NCBI GenBank assembly: GCA_009861545.1
Contig: VXME01000084.1
Location: forward strand, 1-50,884
Source of the DNA: Acidobacteriota bacterium
GTDB taxonomy: Bacteria; Acidobacteriota; Vicinamibacteria; Vicinamibacterales; UBA8438
Length of the DNA stretch: 50,884 nt
Reading direction: 5' to 3'
Position 1 is the stretch's first letter; every line of letters begins with the position of its first letter. Under the pieces are notes generated by a model. The model was not told the origin of the DNA, ran no database searches, and was given only the letters and a program-made list of their open reading frames with translations. The position numbers were made by a program, and so were the translations under genes. Shown here piece after piece: positions 17,585 to 27,910 of this stretch.

Positions 17585-19990
17585 ATGAAGGTGCTCGTTG
17601 CCGGCGGCCTGCCGGCGTTCCTCGTCTTTTGCGCGGCGGCGGCTGCGGGGCAGTCCGGCGGGGAAGGGTCCGCGCAGACGCGGATAGCGGCGGGGACGCC
17701 GGCGCCGGTCCCCGACGGGACGCGATTCGAGACCGACGTCGTCATCGACGGACCGCCTGCGCCCGTGGCCCCCGACGTGATCACGCGCGAGGGCGGCCAG
17801 GCGACGATGCGCGCCGTCCGGCTCCTTGCCGGCATCGAGGTCGACGGCCGGCTCGACGAGCCGGTCTACGACGCCGTGGCCCCGGTCTCCGACTTCATCC
17901 AGCAGCTTCCCGACGAGGGCGCGCTCGCGACCGAGCGGACCGACGCCTGGGTGATGTTCGACGACGAGAACTTCTACGTCGCCGGGCGCTGCTGGGACAG
18001 CGCGCCGCCGAGCGAGTGGGTGGCCACCGAGATGCGCCGCGACGCGTTCAACATGCTGAACAACGACCTGTTCGGCTTCCTGATCGACACGTTCTACGAC
18101 CGCCGCAACGCGCTGCTGTTCTATGCGAACCCGCTCGGCGGCTTCGTCGATCAGGCCCTCACCAACGAGGGCAACCCGAATCGCGACTGGAACCCGGTTT
18201 GGGACGTCAAGACGGACCGGTTCGACGGCGGTTGGACCATCGAGATGGTCGTGCCCTTCAAGTCGCTCCGCTACCGCCCGGCGCGCGACCAGGTCTGGGG
18301 GATCCAGCTTCGGCGCACCGTGATGCGCAAGAACGAATGGGCCTACCTGACCCTGATCCCGATCTCGGCCGCGGGGTTCGGCGGGCGCGGGGGCGTCTTC
18401 CGGGTGTCCGCCGCCGGCACGCTGGTGGGGCTCGAGGCGCCGCCCGCCGGCAACAACCTGGAGATCAAGCCCTATGCCATAGGGGGTTTGACCAGCGTCC
18501 CGGGGGAAGTCGCGGGGTTGAATGCCGGCCCCGACCCGCGGGTCGAGGGCGACGGCAAGCTGGGGGTGGATCTGAAGTACGGCGTCACCCAGAACCTGAC
18601 CGCCGATTTCACCGTCAACACCGACTTCGCGCAGGTCGAGGTCGACGAGCAGCAGGTGAACCTGACCCGCTTCAACCTGTTCTTCCCCGAGAAGCGGGAG
18701 TTCTTTCTCGAAGGGCGCGGCATCTTCGACTTCGCCCGCGGCAGCTTCCGTACGGCGCGCAGCCTGCGGCGGGGCAGCGTGCTCGGCGGCGGCGACGCGC
18801 CGACCATCTTCTACAGCCGCCGCATCGGGCTGCAGGGCGGGCAGGCGGTGCCGATTCTCGGCGGGGGGCGCCTGACCGGGAAGATCGGCGCGTTCGATGT
18901 CGGGGCGTTGAACATCCAGACCGGCAACGAGGCGGTCTCCGGCGCCCTGGACACGAACTTCACGGTGCTGCGCGTCAAGCGCGACATCCTGCGCCGCAGC
19001 AGCGTCGGCGGACTCGTGACGAACCGGTCGCTGGCGCTTTCCGGCGAGGGATCGAACCAGGCCTACGGCGCGGACGCCACCTTCTCGTTCTTCGACAGCG
19101 TGAACCTCCTCGGCTACTACGCGAGAACGCGCACCACCGGCGTGACGGGCCGCGACACGAGCTACCAGGCCCGCTTCGACTACGGCGCCGACCGCTACGG
19201 CCTGGAGGTGGACCACCTGCTGGTCGAGGACGACTTCCGGCCGGAGGTCGGGTTCCTGCGCCGGCGGAACTTCCGCCGCACGTCGCTGTCCGGGCGCTAC
19301 AGTCCGCGGCCGCGCTCGATCGAGTCGGTCCGCCAGTTCGTGCTGGAGGCGAGCCACGACTACTTCCTGACCGCCGACACCGGGTTCCTGGAAACGCGCC
19401 AGAACCAGGTCGCGTTCCAGACCGAGCTCGAGAGCAGCGATCAGTTCGGGGTGCGGCTGAGCGACAGCTACGAGCTGCTGCAGCGGCCGTTCTTTCCGTC
19501 GGGCGGAGACGTCGCGATTCCCGCCGGCGGCTACGGCTTCACCGACGTGCGCCTGACGTACGCGCTGGGGCCGCAGCGGCTGCTCAACGGGCGGGTGGAG
19601 GTAGCGACCGGCGGCTACTTCGACGGCGACATCACGTCCGTCGATCTCAGCCGCGGCCGGGTCGACCTGCTGCCGCAACTGGCCGTCGAGCCCAGCCTGT
19701 CGTTCAACTGGATCGACCTGCCGGGCGGATCGTTGCGCACCGATCTCGTGCGGGCGCGCGTGAACTACACCTTCACGCCCCGGATGTTCTTCAGCGGCCT
19801 GCTGCAGTACAACTCCGCGAGCCGGACGCTGGGGACCAACCTCCGGCTGCGCTGGGAGTACTCGCCCGGGAGCGAGCTGTTCGTCGTCTACACCGAGGAG
19901 CAGGATACCGATCCGCTGCGGCCGGACCGTTACGACGGGCTTCGCGACCGCGGGTTCGTGATCAAGCTCACGCGGCTGTTCCGCAACTAG
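17585..19990 (+). CDS. DUF5916-domain outer-membrane-type protein (paralogue 1)
   Basis: 801 aa with signal peptide (LVAGGLPAFLVFCAAAAAG). Residues about 75-260 resemble a family-9 carbohydrate-binding (CBM9-like) domain, and the remainder is DUF5916, rich in alternating aromatic strands that suggest a 16-22-strand outer-membrane barrel. It ends in 'FVIKLTRLFRN', a terminal aromatic strand typical of outer-membrane barrels. The ligand and role are unknown; a secretion or surface-binding function is inferred. I prefer ATG 17585 to an ATG 21 bases earlier because it gives a clean signal peptide. A close paralogue follows. Confidence 0.82.
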   Translation: MKVLVAGGLPAFLVFCAAAAAGQSGGEGSAQTRIAAGTPAPVPDGTRFETDVVIDGPPAPVAPDVITREGGQATMRAVRLLAGIEVDGRLDEPVYDAVAPVSDFIQQLPDEGALATERTDAWVMFDDENFYVAGRCWDSAPPSEWVATEMRRDAFNMLNNDLFGFLIDTFYDRRNALLFYANPLGGFVDQALTNEGNPNRDWNPVWDVKTDRFDGGWTIEMVVPFKSLRYRPARDQVWGIQLRRTVMRKNEWAYLTLIPISAAGFGGRGGVFRVSAAGTLVGLEAPPAGNNLEIKPYAIGGLTSVPGEVAGLNAGPDPRVEGDGKLGVDLKYGVTQNLTADFTVNTDFAQVEVDEQQVNLTRFNLFFPEKREFFLEGRGIFDFARGSFRTARSLRRGSVLGGGDAPTIFYSRRIGLQGGQAVPILGGGRLTGKIGAFDVGALNIQTGNEAVSGALDTNFTVLRVKRDILRRSSVGGLVTNRSLALSGEGSNQAYGADATFSFFDSVNLLGYYARTRTTGVTGRDTSYQARFDYGADRYGLEVDHLLVEDDFRPEVGFLRRRNFRRTSLSGRYSPRPRSIESVRQFVLEASHDYFLTADTGFLETRQNQVAFQTELESSDQFGVRLSDSYELLQRPFFPSGGDVAIPAGGYGFTDVRLTYALGPQRLLNGRVEVATGGYFDGDITSVDLSRGRVDLLPQLAVEPSLSFNWIDLPGGSLRTDLVRARVNYTFTPRMFFSGLLQYNSASRTLGTNLRLRWEYSPGSELFVVYTEEQDTDPLRPDRYDGLRDRGFVIKLTRLFRN

Positions 19991-20178
19991 CGCCCCGAAA
20001 CGCCTCGCAGGCTCGGCGTTCGGCCCATCCCCCCGCTCCATGACTCTGCGCCACAGCACTTCGCTTCGCTGTTCTGCGGCGCAGACTCCTGGCATGATTC
20101 GCGGTCGCGTGGGCCCGACCTTCCGGTCGAGCGCCGTAAACACCGGGGCGCTCCTGTCCGTCTGACATACTTGGCGGT

Positions 20179-23100
20179 ATGCACGGCCGATCGACACTTC
20201 TCGTTCCCTCGCAAACCATGTGGAAGATGCGCATCGTTTCGGGGCTGCTGGCCACGATTCTCTCCGTGGCGCATTCCGCGGCTCAGCCTCCGTCGGGCGC
20301 GTTGCCGGCGTCGCCCGGCGACGACGCCCTCGTGCTCGTGGTCCCCTTCACCAACCTCGCCGGTGACCCGGCGGACGACTGGATCGGCGTCGGCATCGCC
20401 GAGGCGGTCGCCATCGATCTGCAGGTGACCGGGACGCCGGTGCTGCGCGCTACGGCGGCGGCGCGCGGGGACAGCGGTTCGGGCGGGGTTCTGGAGGTCG
20501 GCCGTCGGGCCGGAGCGGGTCGGGTGGTCAGCGGCGCCTACCAGCGCAGCGGAGACCTGATCCGCGTGACCACCCGGGTCCTCGACGTGGCGGAGGGAAC
20601 CGTGCTCCGCTCCGCGACCGTGACCGGCCTGCTCGCGGACATCTTCGAGTTGCAGGACAGGGTGGCGGCCGAGCTGCGCATCGAAGCGGGGTCCGTCGAG
20701 TCACGGCCGCCGGCGCCGGCGGCGGCGGGAATGGAGCGGCCCGCGGGGCCTGCGGCAGCCGCGACCCGGTCGGATGCCCCGGCCGCCGGGGCCGCACCGG
20801 GCGCCGCGCCCGGACGCCGCGGGCCGTTCGGCCGGGCGGCGCCGCCCGCGGCGGCGCCGCCCGCGGCGCCCGGCGCGGCGCCGGCGCCGCCCCCCCGCGC
20901 CGAGCGCCCCCCCGGGGGGGGCGCCCCCCCCCCCGGGGCGCCCCGCGCCGCCGGCGCGCGCGCGGCGGGGGGCGGGGGCCGCGCGGGGGGCGGCGCCGGG
21001 GGGCGGGGGGCCGGGGGGCGGGGCGGCGCCGCCCGCGCCTCTCGGCGCGCCGTCGGCGCCGCCCGCGATTGCCGAGGCGCCTCCGGCAACGGAAGCCGCC
21101 GCCGCGGTCGCTCCCGGCGCCGCCGGCCGACCTGTCGTCGGGACCGCCGGCCTCTTCGTCGATGCGGGGCTCATCGACGGGCCGCCTGCGCCTGTGGCGC
21201 CGGCGGTGATGACACGTGACGAAGCGGGCCGTACGACGGTGCGCGCGATCCGCCTCGACGAGGGCATCCGCCTCGACGGCGTCCTCGACGAGCCGGTCTA
21301 CGAGACGGTGCCGGCCATCACCGGCTTCATTCAGCAGGTGCCCGACATCGGGGCGCCGGCGACCGAGCGGACCGAGGCGTGGATCATGTTCGACGACACG
21401 AACGTCTACGTGTCGGCCCGCGTGCACGAGTCGGTGCCGGAGAGCCAGTGGGTCGCCAACGAGATGCGGCGCGACACCAGCCAACTCCGCCAGAACGACA
21501 CGTTCACGGCTTTCTTCGACACGTTCTACGACCGCCGCAACGGCTTCAACTTCTACACCAACCCGCTCGGAGCGCGGGCCGACCAGCAGTTCACCAACGA
21601 GGGCAACCCCAACGCCGACTGGAACCCGGTGTGGGACGTGCGGACCGGCCGCTTCGCCGGCGGCTGGACGGTGGAGATGGAGATCCCGTTCAAGACGCTC
21701 CGCTATCGCTCGGAGCCGCCCCATGTCTGGGGCATCCAGCTCCGCCGGGCCATCCGGCGCAAGAACGAGTGGGTGTACCTGACGCGGTTGCCGATCTCCG
21801 CCGGTGGCGGCAGCGGCTCGGCCGGCATCTTCCGGGTCTCGGCGGCCGGGTCGCTGGTGGGTATCGAGCCGCCTCCCGCCAGCCGCAACATCGAGGTCAA
21901 GCCGTACGCCATCGGCGGCCTGACCACGGACCTGACCGCGTCCCCGCAGTTGGTCGACGAGGGCAGCGGCGACGCCGGCATCGACGTCAAGTACGGCATC
22001 ACCCAGAACCTGACCGCCGACTTCACCTACAACACCGACTTCGCGCAGGTGGAGGTGGACGAGCGGCAGGTCAACCTGACCCGCTTCCCGCTGTTCTTCC
22101 CGGAGAAGCGCGAGTTCTTTCTCGAAGGACGGGGGATCTTCGGCTTCGCGCGCGGCGGCGTGACCGGCCGGTTCGGCGGCCCCGGCGGCGGCCCGGTGGG
22201 CGGAGTCTTCGGTGACGTGAACGTGCCGCAGCTCTTCTACAGCCGCAAGATCGGGCTGGAAGCGGGCCGCGTGGTGCCCATCGTCGGCGGGGCGCGGGTG
22301 ACCGGCAAGATCGGGCAGTTCGACGTCGGGGCCCTGAACATCCAGGCCGGCGACGAGGTGGCCTCCCGTTCCGACCCGACCAACTTCACCGTCGTCCGCC
22401 TGCGGCGCGACCTCCTGCGGCGCAGCTCCGTCGGAGCGATGTTCACCAACCGTTCGGTCTCCCGGGTGGCCCCGGGCTCCAGCCAGGCCTACGGCGTCGA
22501 CGGCACCTTCGCCTTCTTCGAGAACCTGAGCCTCATCACCTACGTCGCCCGGACCCGGGTCCCGGGACCGGACCATCGCGGCAAGGACATGAGCTACCAG
22601 GGCACGTTCGAGTACGCGGCCGACCGCTACGGCCTGAAGGTCGATCACCTGCTGGTCGAGGACAACTTCCTGCCGGAGGTGGGTTTCCTCCGGCGCGACA
22701 ACTTCCGGCGCTCCTACGTCACGGGCCGCTTCAGCCCACGGCCGCAGTCGATCGAGAGCGTCCGGCAGTTCAGCCTGGAAGGGAGCATCGACTACATCCT
22801 CACCGCCGACCAGAACCACCTGGAGACGCGCCAGAACATCGTGGCGTTCCAGACCGAGTTCGAGTCGAGCGACCGGCTGACGTTTACCGCCACCGACAAC
22901 TACGAGCTGCTGGTCCGGCCGTTTACGCCTCCGGGTTCGGGCTTCTCGATCCCGGTGGGGGGCTACAGCTTCGCCGACGCGCAGATCTCCTACTCCATCG
23001 GCCAGCAGCGGCGCGTCAACGGGACGGTGGCGGTGCGGCGGGGCGCCTACTTCGACGGCGATCTGACGTCGGTGGAGCTGAGCCAGGGGCGCATCGCGGT

Positions 23101-23425
23101 GCTGCCGCAGATGTCGGTGGAGCCGACGATCTCGTTCAACTGGATCGACACGCCGTACGGCGCGTTCCAGACGAACCTGGGCGTGACGCGGGTGAACTAC
23201 GCGTTCAACCCGCGGATGTTCTTCAGCGGCCTGCTGCAGTACAACTCGGCCAGCAACTCGTTCGGCAGCAACCTGCGCCTGCGGTGGGAGTACAGCCCGG
23301 GCAGCGAGTTGTTCGTCGTATACACCGACGACCGCGACGTCACCGGCGGCTTGCGGCCCGACCGGGGTTGGGACCTGCGCAATCGCGGCTTCGTGGTCAA
23401 GTTCAACCGGCTGTTCCGCTTCTGA
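20179..23425 (+). CDS. FlgO/TolB-like domain fused to DUF5916, frameshifted (paralogue 2)
   Basis: The first frame (from 20179, with alternatives at 20218 and 20227) encodes a signal peptide and a FlgO/TolB-type domain ('LVVPFTNLAGDPADDWIG'). The second frame, read from about 20900 on, gives an Ala/Pro-rich linker and then CBM9-like plus DUF5916 domains that align along their whole length with the preceding gene and end 'FVVKFNRLFRF'. The change of frame falls in a run of C and G homopolymers (20870-21040). I read it as one gene with an assembly error or a real +1 shift. A CATACT box 7 bases before 20179 supports that start. The last 23 bases overlap metF. Confidence 0.7.
20870..21040. repeat. 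GC-homopolymer low-complexity tract
   Basis: Runs of 6-10 C or G alternate here almost without A or T. The coding frame changes inside it. Base calls in such sequence are unreliable, and the many G runs could also form quadruplexes. Confidence 0.85.
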
Positions 23426-24338
23426 CGGCTGGCAGCCCGGATGCCGCAAGCCCGAGATTCCGGACGATCGCCAGCGCCGATCGCGAGCGGTTGAGGCCGT
23501 ACAGGTGCAGGCCGGGTGCTCCGCCCGCGAGCAGCGCCTCGCACTGCCGCGAGGCGAATTCGATGCCGAACTCGGTCACCGCTTCGTCGTCGTCCCCCAG
23601 CCGGTCGAGGTCGGCGACCAGCGCCGGGGGCAGCGTCGCGCCGCACAGCGCGGTGAAGCGCTTCACCTGTTTCGTGCTCAGGATGGGCAGGATGCCGGGC
23701 GTTATCGGCACGGCGACGCCGAGCGGGCCCGTCAGGTGGTCGACCATGCGGAAGTAGTCGGCGTTGTCGAAGAAGAGCTGCGTGAGGATGAACTCGGCGC
23801 CGTGGTCGACCTTGTCGCGCAGCCGCCGCCAGTCGACTTCCCTCGCCTCGGTGCAGTCGGGATGGCCTTCGGGAAAGCCGGCGCAGCCGATTGCGAACTC
23901 GTCGGACCGGGCCTTCAGGACGTCGATGAGCTGGTAGGCGTAGTCGAACCCGCCGACCGGCCGCACGAAGTCCGGCTCCCCCGGGGGAGGATCGCCGCGC
24001 AGGGCCAGGATGTTCTCGATGCCGAGTCCCGCCGCTTCGTCGAGGAAGCCGTTCATCGCCACGCGTGTGAAGCTGACGCAGGTGACGTGCGCCATCGCGG
24101 TCAGGCCGTGCTCCCGCTGCATGCGGTCGACGATCGACAGCGTCCGGGCGCGCGTCCCGCCCCCGCCGGCGCCGTACGTGACCGAGCAGAAGTCGGGGCG
24201 CGCCTCGGCCAGACGCGGCAGCACCCGCTCGAACAGGCTCTCGTCTCCCTGCGGCGTCTTCGGCGGGAAGAACTCGATGGAAACGACCGGCCGGCCGGCG
24301 GCGCCCTTCTCGGCGTAGATGTCGGGAATGCGCTTCAC
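23403..24338 (-). CDS. metF: Methylenetetrahydrofolate reductase
   Basis: 311 aa FAD-dependent enzyme that makes 5-methyl-THF for methionine synthesis. 'SIEFFPPKTPQGDESLF' opens the barrel with the catalytic Glu near residue 22. 'PDFCSVTYGAGGG', 'HVTCVSFTR' and 'ILALRGDPP' are family hallmarks, with the FAD-contact region around 'FDNADYF'. Length is normal. The start is GTG at 24338, with TATACT 9 bases upstream. Its 3' end overlaps the convergent DUF5916 gene by 23 bases. Confidence 0.93.
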   Translation of the reverse strand: MKRIPDIYAEKGAAGRPVVSIEFFPPKTPQGDESLFERVLPRLAEARPDFCSVTYGAGGGGTRARTLSIVDRMQREHGLTAMAHVTCVSFTRVAMNGFLDEAAGLGIENILALRGDPPPGEPDFVRPVGGFDYAYQLIDVLKARSDEFAIGCAGFPEGHPDCTEAREVDWRRLRDKVDHGAEFILTQLFFDNADYFRMVDHLTGPLGVAVPITPGILPILSTKQVKRFTALCGATLPPALVADLDRLGDDDEAVTEFGIEFASRQCEALLAGGAPGLHLYGLNRSRSALAIVRNLGLAASGLPAVRSGTAG

Positions 24339-24347
24339 GGCAGCGGA

Positions 24348-24353
24348 AGTATA
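24348..24353 (-). promoter_or_regulatory. -10 hexamer of metF
   Basis: TATACT read leftward, 9 bases before the GTG start; this predicts a leader of only a few bases. Confidence 0.45.
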
Positions 24354-24440
24354 CCGGCGGGCGAATGACGGACGGTCCGGGGGGCGGGGCGGCCCGTGCG
24401 GCGGGGTGACAACCGCCCACCCGTTGTGCAGAATGGCCGG

Positions 24441-26411
24441 ATGAATCCGACCAGCGAGCCGTCTTCGCGTCCCTTCGTGCCGTTCGTGCCCGAATCGTCG
24501 GACCTGCCGGAGCTGACGTTTCGCGCGGTGCTGCTCGGCACCGCGATGGCGATCGTGCTCGGCACCGCCAACGCCTACCTGGGGATGCGGGCCGGCCTGA
24601 CGGTGGCCGCCACCTTCCCGGCGGCGGTGGTGGCGATGGCGGCGCTGCGCCTGTTCGGGGGGTCGATTCTCGAGGAGAACATGGCGCGGACCACCGCGTC
24701 GGTGGGCGAGGCGCTGGTCGCCGGGGCCATCTTCACCATCCCGGCGTTCGTCATCAGCGGGGTCTGGGACGAGCTGCGCTATTGGGAGAGCACCGCCATC
24801 ATGCTGGTCGGCGGCATCCTCGGCGTCCTATTCATCATCCTGCTGCGCCGCACCCTGGTGGTCGAGGCGGAGTTGCCCTATCCCGAGAGCGTGGCTGCGG
24901 CGGAGCTGGTCAAGGCGGGGCAGGGCGGAAGGCAGACGGGCGCCAAGTTCGTGTTCCAGGCGATGGGCGTCGCCGGGGGCTGGGAGCTGCTGAAGAACAG
25001 CAACGGCATCAAGCTGGTGGCCGACTCGGCCACGTGGTTCGTCTCGCTCGGACAGTCGACCATCGAGATGCTGGGCCGGCAGGTGAACTACGTGGGCGGG
25101 TTCCTGCTGCAGTCGCCCGCCGCATCGCCGGCGCTGCTCGGCGTGGGCTTCATCGTCGGGCCGCAGATTGCCGCCACGTTGTTCGCCGGGGCGGTGCTCG
25201 GCTGGCTGCTGCTGGTCCCGTTGAGTCTCTTCCTGAACCCGGCGCTGGCCGCCGGGGTGACCGATTCGGCCGGGTTCATCGAGCTCAGCACCGAGGTGTG
25301 GCTGCGGCAAGTCCGCCCGCTCGCCGTCGGGACGATGATCGTCGCGGCGTTCTACACGCTGTACAACCTGCGCACGTCGCTCATCCAGGGCATCGGGCGC
25401 GCCCTGGGCGACATCGGCTCCTCGCAGACGGAAGGCGCCGGCCGCCAGGACATCGACATCGACGTCCGGAAGACGCTTCTCGCAATCGTGGCGCTGGCGG
25501 TGCCCCTGTTCGGCCTCTACTGGTACTTCAGCGAGAGCGTCGGCGGCGCCTTCCTGCTGACCATCATGATGGTCATCCTCGGGTTCCTGTTCGCCGCAGT
25601 GGCCGGCTACCTGGTCGGCCTGCTCGGCAGCTCGAACAACCCGATCAGCGGTCTGACGCTCAGCACGCTGCTCATCGCCGCCGTCGTCATGGTCGGCATC
25701 GGGGTGACCGGATCCGGCGGCATCCTCGGGGTGCTGGCGGTGGCCGGCGTCGTCTGCTGCGCCTGCGGCATCTCCGGCGACATGTTGCAGGACCTGAAGG
25801 TGGGCCACATTCTCGGCGGCACGCCGTGGAAGATGCAGATCGGCGAGCTGATCGGCGTGACCGTCGCCGCCATGGTGCTCATCTGGCCGATGATCCTGAT
25901 GGACCAGGTCTACGAGATCGGCAGCCCCGAGTTGCCCGCCCCGCAGGCCGGCCTCATGGCGCTCATCTCGCAGGGCATCGTCGGCGGGGACATGGCCTGG
26001 CCGCTGGTCATTGCCGGGATGGCCCTGGCCACCGTCCTCATCCTCATCAACGCGCCGTCGCCCATGCTGATCGCGGTCGGGATGTATCTCCCGTTCCCGT
26101 CGACGGCGGGCATCTTCGTCGGCGGCCTCGTGAGCTGGTGGCTGTCGCGCTCGCTCGACGAGCAGGCGGCGACCGGCGAGGAACGGACGACCGCGACCAA
26201 CACCGGGGTGCTCCTCTCGTCCGGCTTCATCGCCGGCGAGGCGCTGATGGCCGTGCTGCTGGCCTTCGTGGTCGGAGCGAGCGAGGCGGTCCCGTGGCTG
26301 GTCCTGCCGCAGATCGCCGACAGCGCGCTCGGTGGAGCGCTCATCTTCATCCTGCTCTACTACATGCTGGTCAGGATGCCGCTGAACGCGATGCGCGGCG
26401 GCGGACAGTGA
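24441..26411 (+). CDS. OPT-family oligopeptide transporter
   Basis: 656 aa membrane protein with about 15-16 hydrophobic segments across the whole length. The family pattern is clear: 'LPELTFRAVLLGTAMAIVLG', 'NAYLGMRAGLTVAATFPAAV' in the first helices, 'LPYPESVAAAELVKAG', 'GSSNNPISGLTLST' and 'CCACGISGDMLQDLKVGHI' with its Cys residues. Prokaryotic members move short peptides or metal-chelate complexes by proton symport; the substrate here is unknown. I start at ATG 24441, since an upstream in-frame ATG (24396) adds only a charged extension. The next gene is coupled by a 4-base overlap. Confidence 0.92.
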   Translation: MNPTSEPSSRPFVPFVPESSDLPELTFRAVLLGTAMAIVLGTANAYLGMRAGLTVAATFPAAVVAMAALRLFGGSILEENMARTTASVGEALVAGAIFTIPAFVISGVWDELRYWESTAIMLVGGILGVLFIILLRRTLVVEAELPYPESVAAAELVKAGQGGRQTGAKFVFQAMGVAGGWELLKNSNGIKLVADSATWFVSLGQSTIEMLGRQVNYVGGFLLQSPAASPALLGVGFIVGPQIAATLFAGAVLGWLLLVPLSLFLNPALAAGVTDSAGFIELSTEVWLRQVRPLAVGTMIVAAFYTLYNLRTSLIQGIGRALGDIGSSQTEGAGRQDIDIDVRKTLLAIVALAVPLFGLYWYFSESVGGAFLLTIMMVILGFLFAAVAGYLVGLLGSSNNPISGLTLSTLLIAAVVMVGIGVTGSGGILGVLAVAGVVCCACGISGDMLQDLKVGHILGGTPWKMQIGELIGVTVAAMVLIWPMILMDQVYEIGSPELPAPQAGLMALISQGIVGGDMAWPLVIAGMALATVLILINAPSPMLIAVGMYLPFPSTAGIFVGGLVSWWLSRSLDEQAATGEERTTATNTGVLLSSGFIAGEALMAVLLAFVVGASEAVPWLVLPQIADSALGGALIFILLYYMLVRMPLNAMRGGGQ

Positions 26412-26863
26412 CCGCCGGGCCGCCGCCAGCACGGGATTCAGAGGCGGACGCAGGTCTTGCCGGCGCGCGAGTAGCCGGTGTCGCGCCCGTTGAGGGGGTT
26501 TGCGCCGCCTCAGCCGGCGCCGAAGGCGCGCTGCCCGCAGATGCCACCGCGTTCTGGAACGCTTGCCCGCGCCGCCGCCTGGACTGGCGCGAGCTCGACG
26601 ACGGGTGCTGCGTCGTGTTGCGCCCGCAGCTCGGCGAGGGACGCATCGGCCGCTGGATCGCCTCGAAGCTGGGCGATCCCTGCTACCGAATCCGTCTCGA
26701 CGACGTCGGATCCTTCATCTGGAAGGCGTGCGACGGCGAGACGCCGCTGACGCAGATCGCCGGGCGGCTGCGTGCGGAGTTCGGTGAACGCGTCGAGCCG
26801 GCCGAGGAACGCCTCGCGCGGTTCATCCAGTCGATGCTGCGGTCGCGAATGGTGTCGAGGTGA
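26408..26863 (+). CDS. PqqD-family protein
   Basis: 151 aa with a GTG start overlapping the transporter stop (GTGA). Residues about 55-150 match the PqqD fold: 'CPRRRLDWRELDDGCCVVLRP', 'YRIRLDDVGSFIWKACDGET', 'LTQIAGRLRAEFGERVEPAE'. PqqD proteins are peptide-binding chaperones that deliver RiPP precursors to radical-SAM enzymes, but neither is nearby. A role together with the peptide transporter is inferred. The first 40 residues are Ala/Gly-rich and may be unstructured. Confidence 0.75.
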   Translation: MTAGPPPARDSEADAGLAGARVAGVAPVEGVCAASAGAEGALPADATAFWNACPRRRLDWRELDDGCCVVLRPQLGEGRIGRWIASKLGDPCYRIRLDDVGSFIWKACDGETPLTQIAGRLRAEFGERVEPAEERLARFIQSMLRSRMVSR

Positions 26864-26961
26864 GTTCAGGCGTCGGGGGCGTCAGCAAGCCCTTGCGCAC
26901 CATGTCCGCGAGCATGGCGTCGGCGAGAATGGGACTCCGCTCGGCGCGCGGCGGCACGGGC

Positions 26962-27903
26962 TTACCGCGTGGTGTCGCATGACCGGGCCACCAGGGCCAG
27001 CACCTGGTCCGGATGGTCGGTGAACACGGCGTCGACGCCGGCCTCCATCAGCGCCGCCACCTCGCCGGCGAGGGAGTCGAACGTGGCGTCGAGCCGGTCG
27101 GCGCGCAGCGTGTAGGCGTGCACCTGCAGGCCGAGGGCGTGGGCCTGCCCGACGACGGCGGAATCCTGGAACACGAGCTCCTTGGGCACGCCGATGCCGA
27201 TCGCGTAGGAAGCGATGCGGGTCAGGCCGGCGGGCGTGAGCTGGTCCGGCCGTGCGATGAGCTGCACGCGCGGCAACTCCGTATCGAGCACCGCGAGGGC
27301 CTCGGCGTCGAACGACTGAATCCGGATCGGCCATTCGTAGCCGGCGAGCTCCGCGAGCAGGGTGGGGGCCAGCTCCGGCTGCACGCCGGGACTCTTCAGC
27401 TCCGGATAGACGCCGACCCGGCGCCCCGTGGTGCGGTTCAGTCCGTCGACCAGCTCCAGGACGTTCGCCAGGCGCGGCACGCGGAACGTCCGGTGGGGGT
27501 AGCGGTCCGGCAGGGCCTCGACGATGCGCAGCCTCTCGATCTCCGCGTAGGTGAAGTCGGCCGCGTAGTGCCGGCCGTCGGCCCGCGCCCGGTCCGGGTA
27601 GCGCTCGGCGACGTCGGTGGTGCGATCCAGGGTGATGTCGTGCAGGGCGATGGCGACGCCGTCGGCCGTCAGTACGACGTCCGGCTCGATCCAGCCGGCG
27701 CCCTGTCCGTACGCGAGCGCGTAGGCGGGCAAGGTGTGCTCCGGCAGGTAGCCCGACGCGCCGCGATGGGCGAGGATCTCCATGCAGCCGTCCTTTCCGT
27801 CCGGCTCCCCGGTCGGGGTCCGGTCCTGGGCCGCGGCGGCCGACGCCGCCAGCACGACGGCGGCGCCGCTCAACGCGGCAACGAGTCTTGTCAGGCAGGT
27901 CAT
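26962..27903 (-). CDS. Secreted glycerophosphodiester phosphodiesterase
   Basis: 313 aa GDPD TIM-barrel enzyme that hydrolyses glycerophosphodiesters. It has a signal peptide (residues 1-24, ending AASAAAAQ). The catalytic motifs are 'ILAHRGASGYLPEHTLPAY' (His and Glu/Asp pair), 'GWIEPDVVLTADGVAIALHD' and 'VYPELKSPG'. It is periplasmic. I chose ATG 27903, directly ahead of the signal peptide; the longer frame (GTG 27975) reads through a duplicated leader and is unlikely. Confidence 0.9.
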   Translation of the reverse strand: MTCLTRLVAALSGAAVVLAASAAAAQDRTPTGEPDGKDGCMEILAHRGASGYLPEHTLPAYALAYGQGAGWIEPDVVLTADGVAIALHDITLDRTTDVAERYPDRARADGRHYAADFTYAEIERLRIVEALPDRYPHRTFRVPRLANVLELVDGLNRTTGRRVGVYPELKSPGVQPELAPTLLAELAGYEWPIRIQSFDAEALAVLDTELPRVQLIARPDQLTPAGLTRIASYAIGIGVPKELVFQDSAVVGQAHALGLQVHAYTLRADRLDATFDSLAGEVAALMEAGVDAVFTDHPDQVLALVARSCDTTR

Positions 27904-27910
27904 GGTTGCT

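Noticed and set aside
20528-23449. Long leftward frame opposite the second DUF5916 gene
   Set aside because: Shadow frame caused by high GC; no domain, and the opposite strand has full-length homology.
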